A stretch of DNA of 5,496 bases from Candidatus Bathyarchaeota archaeon (lineage in GTDB: Archaea > Thermoproteota > Bathyarchaeia > Bathyarchaeales > Bathyarchaeaceae). Below are positions 4,207 to 5,496 of the stretch, in pieces. Within the stretch, counting starts at the first letter, position 1; each line of letters begins with the position of its first letter. Both the position numbers and the translations under genes were made by a program. The stretch covers positions 1 through 5,496 of the forward strand of contig JACUTO010000106.1 in assembly GCA_014859755.1 (NCBI GenBank), given 5' to 3'. A model generated the notes under the pieces. That model did not search any database. It saw only the letters and a program-made list of their open reading frames with translations, and was not told where the DNA came from.

Positions 4207-5253
4207 TTGGTGAACATAAATCCACTTAGACTAAATATGCCCTTGTTACGAACGTTAAGAGTCTATTTAAAACTAAAGTTGAAAATACCTCCCCCAATAT
4301 TTGTAGCGTGGGATATAACGTACAAGTGCAACCTAAATTGCTTCTTCTGTGATAGACAAACACTTTACCGTGATAATGTAAACAAAGATCTAGAGTTAAG
4401 TAAGGCAAAAATGGTTCTTGATAACTTAGCCGACGCAGATGTTATGACCGTAGGTATTACCGGAGGAGAACCTTTACTTAGAAACGACCTCGAAGAGTTA
4501 GCAAAATACGCCAAGGACAAGGGGTTAATTGTTACATTAAGCACGAATGGAACCCTCATAACAAGGTCCAGAGCGCAGAGACTCGTTAATTCGTTTCACT
4601 CTATATCAGTATCTTTGGACGGTTTATCCGATACCCATGATATAGTCCGGGGCAAAAAAGGGGCGTATGATAAAGCGATTCAAGGTCTCAAGCATCTGAC
4701 AACAAATCCTCGTGCTTGTGCTATTGGCGTAAATTTTGTCTTAAACAAACTTAACTTCCAAGAGCTCCGCAAAGTCTTTGACACCGTAAAAAACATCGGA
4801 GTAGATTACTTTTTCATCCAGCCGGTCATTGGTTCCAGTTCTTGGGTGATCCCCAAGGATACCATTAACCGTTCGATAAAGCAAATTCTCGAAATGAAAT
4901 CGAATTATCGACGTCACATATCACAGTCGTATTACTTCATAAACCACATCTCCGACTACATCACCGGGACAGTTCCAAAACTTTGTGATGCTGGCCAATT
5001 ATATTTTGCTATAAACAATGAAGGAAAGCTATTTTTGTGTCCCGGTCTTCCTCGAACGAAAGAAACTTACATAGGTTCTTTGCTCCAACATTCAATGACA
5101 GATCTGCTAAAAAGCAAGAAGTTGAAGAGAATTAAAGACGCTATAGTTCCGAAATGTCCCCCGTGCCTAATGAATTGCACAACAGAATTTTCCTTGCTTG
5201 CCAAATCACCTTTAAAAACCATCTTAAGTAAATATGGTAGTTTTAGGCTGTGA
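4207..5253 (+). CDS. Radical SAM protein with C-terminal SPASM-type iron-sulfur region (second of a pair)
   Basis: This 348-residue radical SAM enzyme has an unknown substrate. A basic amphipathic N-terminus (LLRTLRVYLKLKLKIPPP, 13-30) precedes the cluster motif C41, C45 and C48 (TYKCNLNCFFCDRQ). A canonical GITGGEPLLR follows (83-92), then LSTNGTLI (111-118) and SVSLDGLSDTHD (134-145), as in PqqE/MoaA-like proteins. C-terminal C260 (PKLCDAG), C278 (LFLCPG) and C317, C320, C324 (KCPPCLMNC) form a SPASM-like auxiliary-cluster region. The start is TTG 4207 or GTG 4210, one codon apart. GGGAG (4191-4195), overlapping the previous stop codon, serves either. An ATG at 4237 lacks a ribosome-binding site. 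The 15-base gap implies co-transcription and probably coupled translation with the first gene. The two are homologous in domain plan but clearly different in sequence, so they are not a recent duplication. Base composition is milder than in the first gene (22 and 27 G+C in blocks at 4381 and 4621). Confidence 0.93.
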   Translation: MVNINPLRLNMPLLRTLRVYLKLKLKIPPPIFVAWDITYKCNLNCFFCDRQTLYRDNVNKDLELSKAKMVLDNLADADVMTVGITGGEPLLRNDLEELAKYAKDKGLIVTLSTNGTLITRSRAQRLVNSFHSISVSLDGLSDTHDIVRGKKGAYDKAIQGLKHLTTNPRACAIGVNFVLNKLNFQELRKVFDTVKNIGVDYFFIQPVIGSSSWVIPKDTINRSIKQILEMKSNYRRHISQSYYFINHISDYITGTVPKLCDAGQLYFAINNEGKLFLCPGLPRTKETYIGSLLQHSMTDLLKSKKLKRIKDAIVPKCPPCLMNCTTEFSLLAKSPLKTILSKYGSFRL

Positions 5254-5301
5254 TGAAAGAAAGAACCTAGACACGTCATGGTCATGTGGCAAAGAAAACG
5301 A

Positions 5302-5307
5302 TTAAAA
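5302..5307 (+). promoter_or_regulatory. Possible TATA-like box for the terminal membrane-protein gene
   Basis: TTAAAA within GATTAAAAA (5300-5308) is about 26 bases before 5330, predicting a leader of only about five bases for the GTG at 5335. The 81-base gap after the radical SAM pair makes an own promoter possible, but read-through from the pair is equally likely. A tandem GTCATG repeat (5275-5286) lies just upstream. The 16-codon ORF at 5284-5334 is discussed under findings. Confidence 0.25.
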
Positions 5308-5334
5308 ACAAAAGAAAATAATGCCGTGAGTTAA

Positions 5335-5496
5335 GTGGTTGAAACCAAAACGTCGGCGGATACCAAATGGCTTCCAGAAAAGCGTAGGACTCTAAGAAGA
5401 ACCGTTCCCTTCTTGCTGATGGGTCTGCTGATCTTCATCGCCTACCTCTATTTCTTCGTTGACATACCCGAAATGCTCACGACCATCCAGCACATC
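5335..5496 (+). CDS. Membrane protein N-terminus, possibly flippase-like (UPF0104/LPG synthase TM type); partial
   Basis: Only the first 54 codons are in the window and the frame stays open to the edge. The start must be GTG 5335 or later, because the codon directly before it is an in-frame TAA. GTGAG at 5326-5330 may serve as a weak ribosome-binding site. The N-terminus is charged and soluble-looking (about 1-23, ending KRRTLRRT). A single hydrophobic helix follows (about 24-42: VPFLLMGLLIFIAYLYFF), then VDIPEMLTTIQHI, an amphipathic segment. This basic tail, first helix and a following 'D-x-P-E-h-L' stretch resembles the start of UPF0104 / lysylphosphatidylglycerol synthase transmembrane-domain proteins, multi-pass membrane proteins associated with lipid or glycolipid handling. 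With one helix visible, the family call is tentative, while membrane location is fairly sure. Its G+C (29 of 60 at 5401-5460) is higher than in the first radical SAM gene. Confidence 0.6.
   Translation, partial: MVETKTSADTKWLPEKRRTLRRTVPFLLMGLLIFIAYLYFFVDIPEMLTTIQHI

Noticed and set aside
3100..5253. Assignment of the radical SAM pair to tetraether-lipid enzymes (Tes or Grs type)
   Set aside because: Those proteins are larger and/or carry other domains, such as the cobalamin-binding domain in Grs; these are 363 and 348 residues with SPASM-type C-termini.
5250..5256. GTGATGA resembling the C box of an archaeal C/D guide RNA
   Set aside because: It coincides with the stop codon of the second radical SAM gene, and no D box (CTGA) or C'/D' pair follows at suitable spacing.

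Overview
The window looks archaeal, most likely from the TACK lineage and plausibly a Bathyarchaeia-type genome. The phylum is my inference; the domain is better supported. The 92-codon gene at 1407 belongs to UPF0147, a family known only from archaea. The zinc-ribbon gene at 848-1204 is an archaeal relative of the p27 autoantigen (ZNRD2/SSSCA1). AT-rich TATA-like boxes lie about 25 bases before several inferred starts, and many starts are TTG or GTG. No tRNA, rRNA, CRISPR array, insertion sequence or origin is visible.

Layout. Positions 1-292 hold one small gene (86-214, +) for a 42-residue four-cysteine protein that looks leaderless. It converges on a minus-strand pair: the p27-like zinc-ribbon protein (848-1204) and, 24 bases downstream, a 176-residue protein of unknown function (293-823). 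A divergent control region (about 1205-1406) separates that pair from UPF0147 (+). It carries four copies of ATTGGC/GCCAAT, three of them joined to A+T-rich TATA-like sequence. UPF0147 converges on a class III CoA-transferase fold gene (1766-2941, -). The spacing of that protein's active-site residues matches alpha-methylacyl-CoA racemase rather than a plain CoA-transferase. A second divergent region (2942-3099) has a near-palindrome, a hairpin and a 17-codon ORF.

From 3100 to 5253 lies a tight tandem of two radical SAM/SPASM genes (15-base gap). The first is strikingly AT-rich: sampled 60-base blocks contain 13 and 16 G+C, against 31 and 35 in the CoA-transferase-fold gene. After 81 bases the window ends in the start of a membrane-protein gene (5335 onward, GTG start) that resembles the N-terminus of flippase-like / UPF0104 (lysylphosphatidylglycerol synthase transmembrane domain) proteins.

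How they may work together. The left half looks like small archaeal core genes plus one acyl-CoA enzyme. The right half is the accessory-looking part: two radical SAM enzymes that probably act in sequence or on the same kind of substrate, followed by a putative membrane lipid/glycan transporter. An envelope-lipid, glycan or peptide modification cassette is a reasonable inference, but the substrate cannot be read from the sequence. I see no convincing RiPP precursor, only two very short ORFs flanking the pair.
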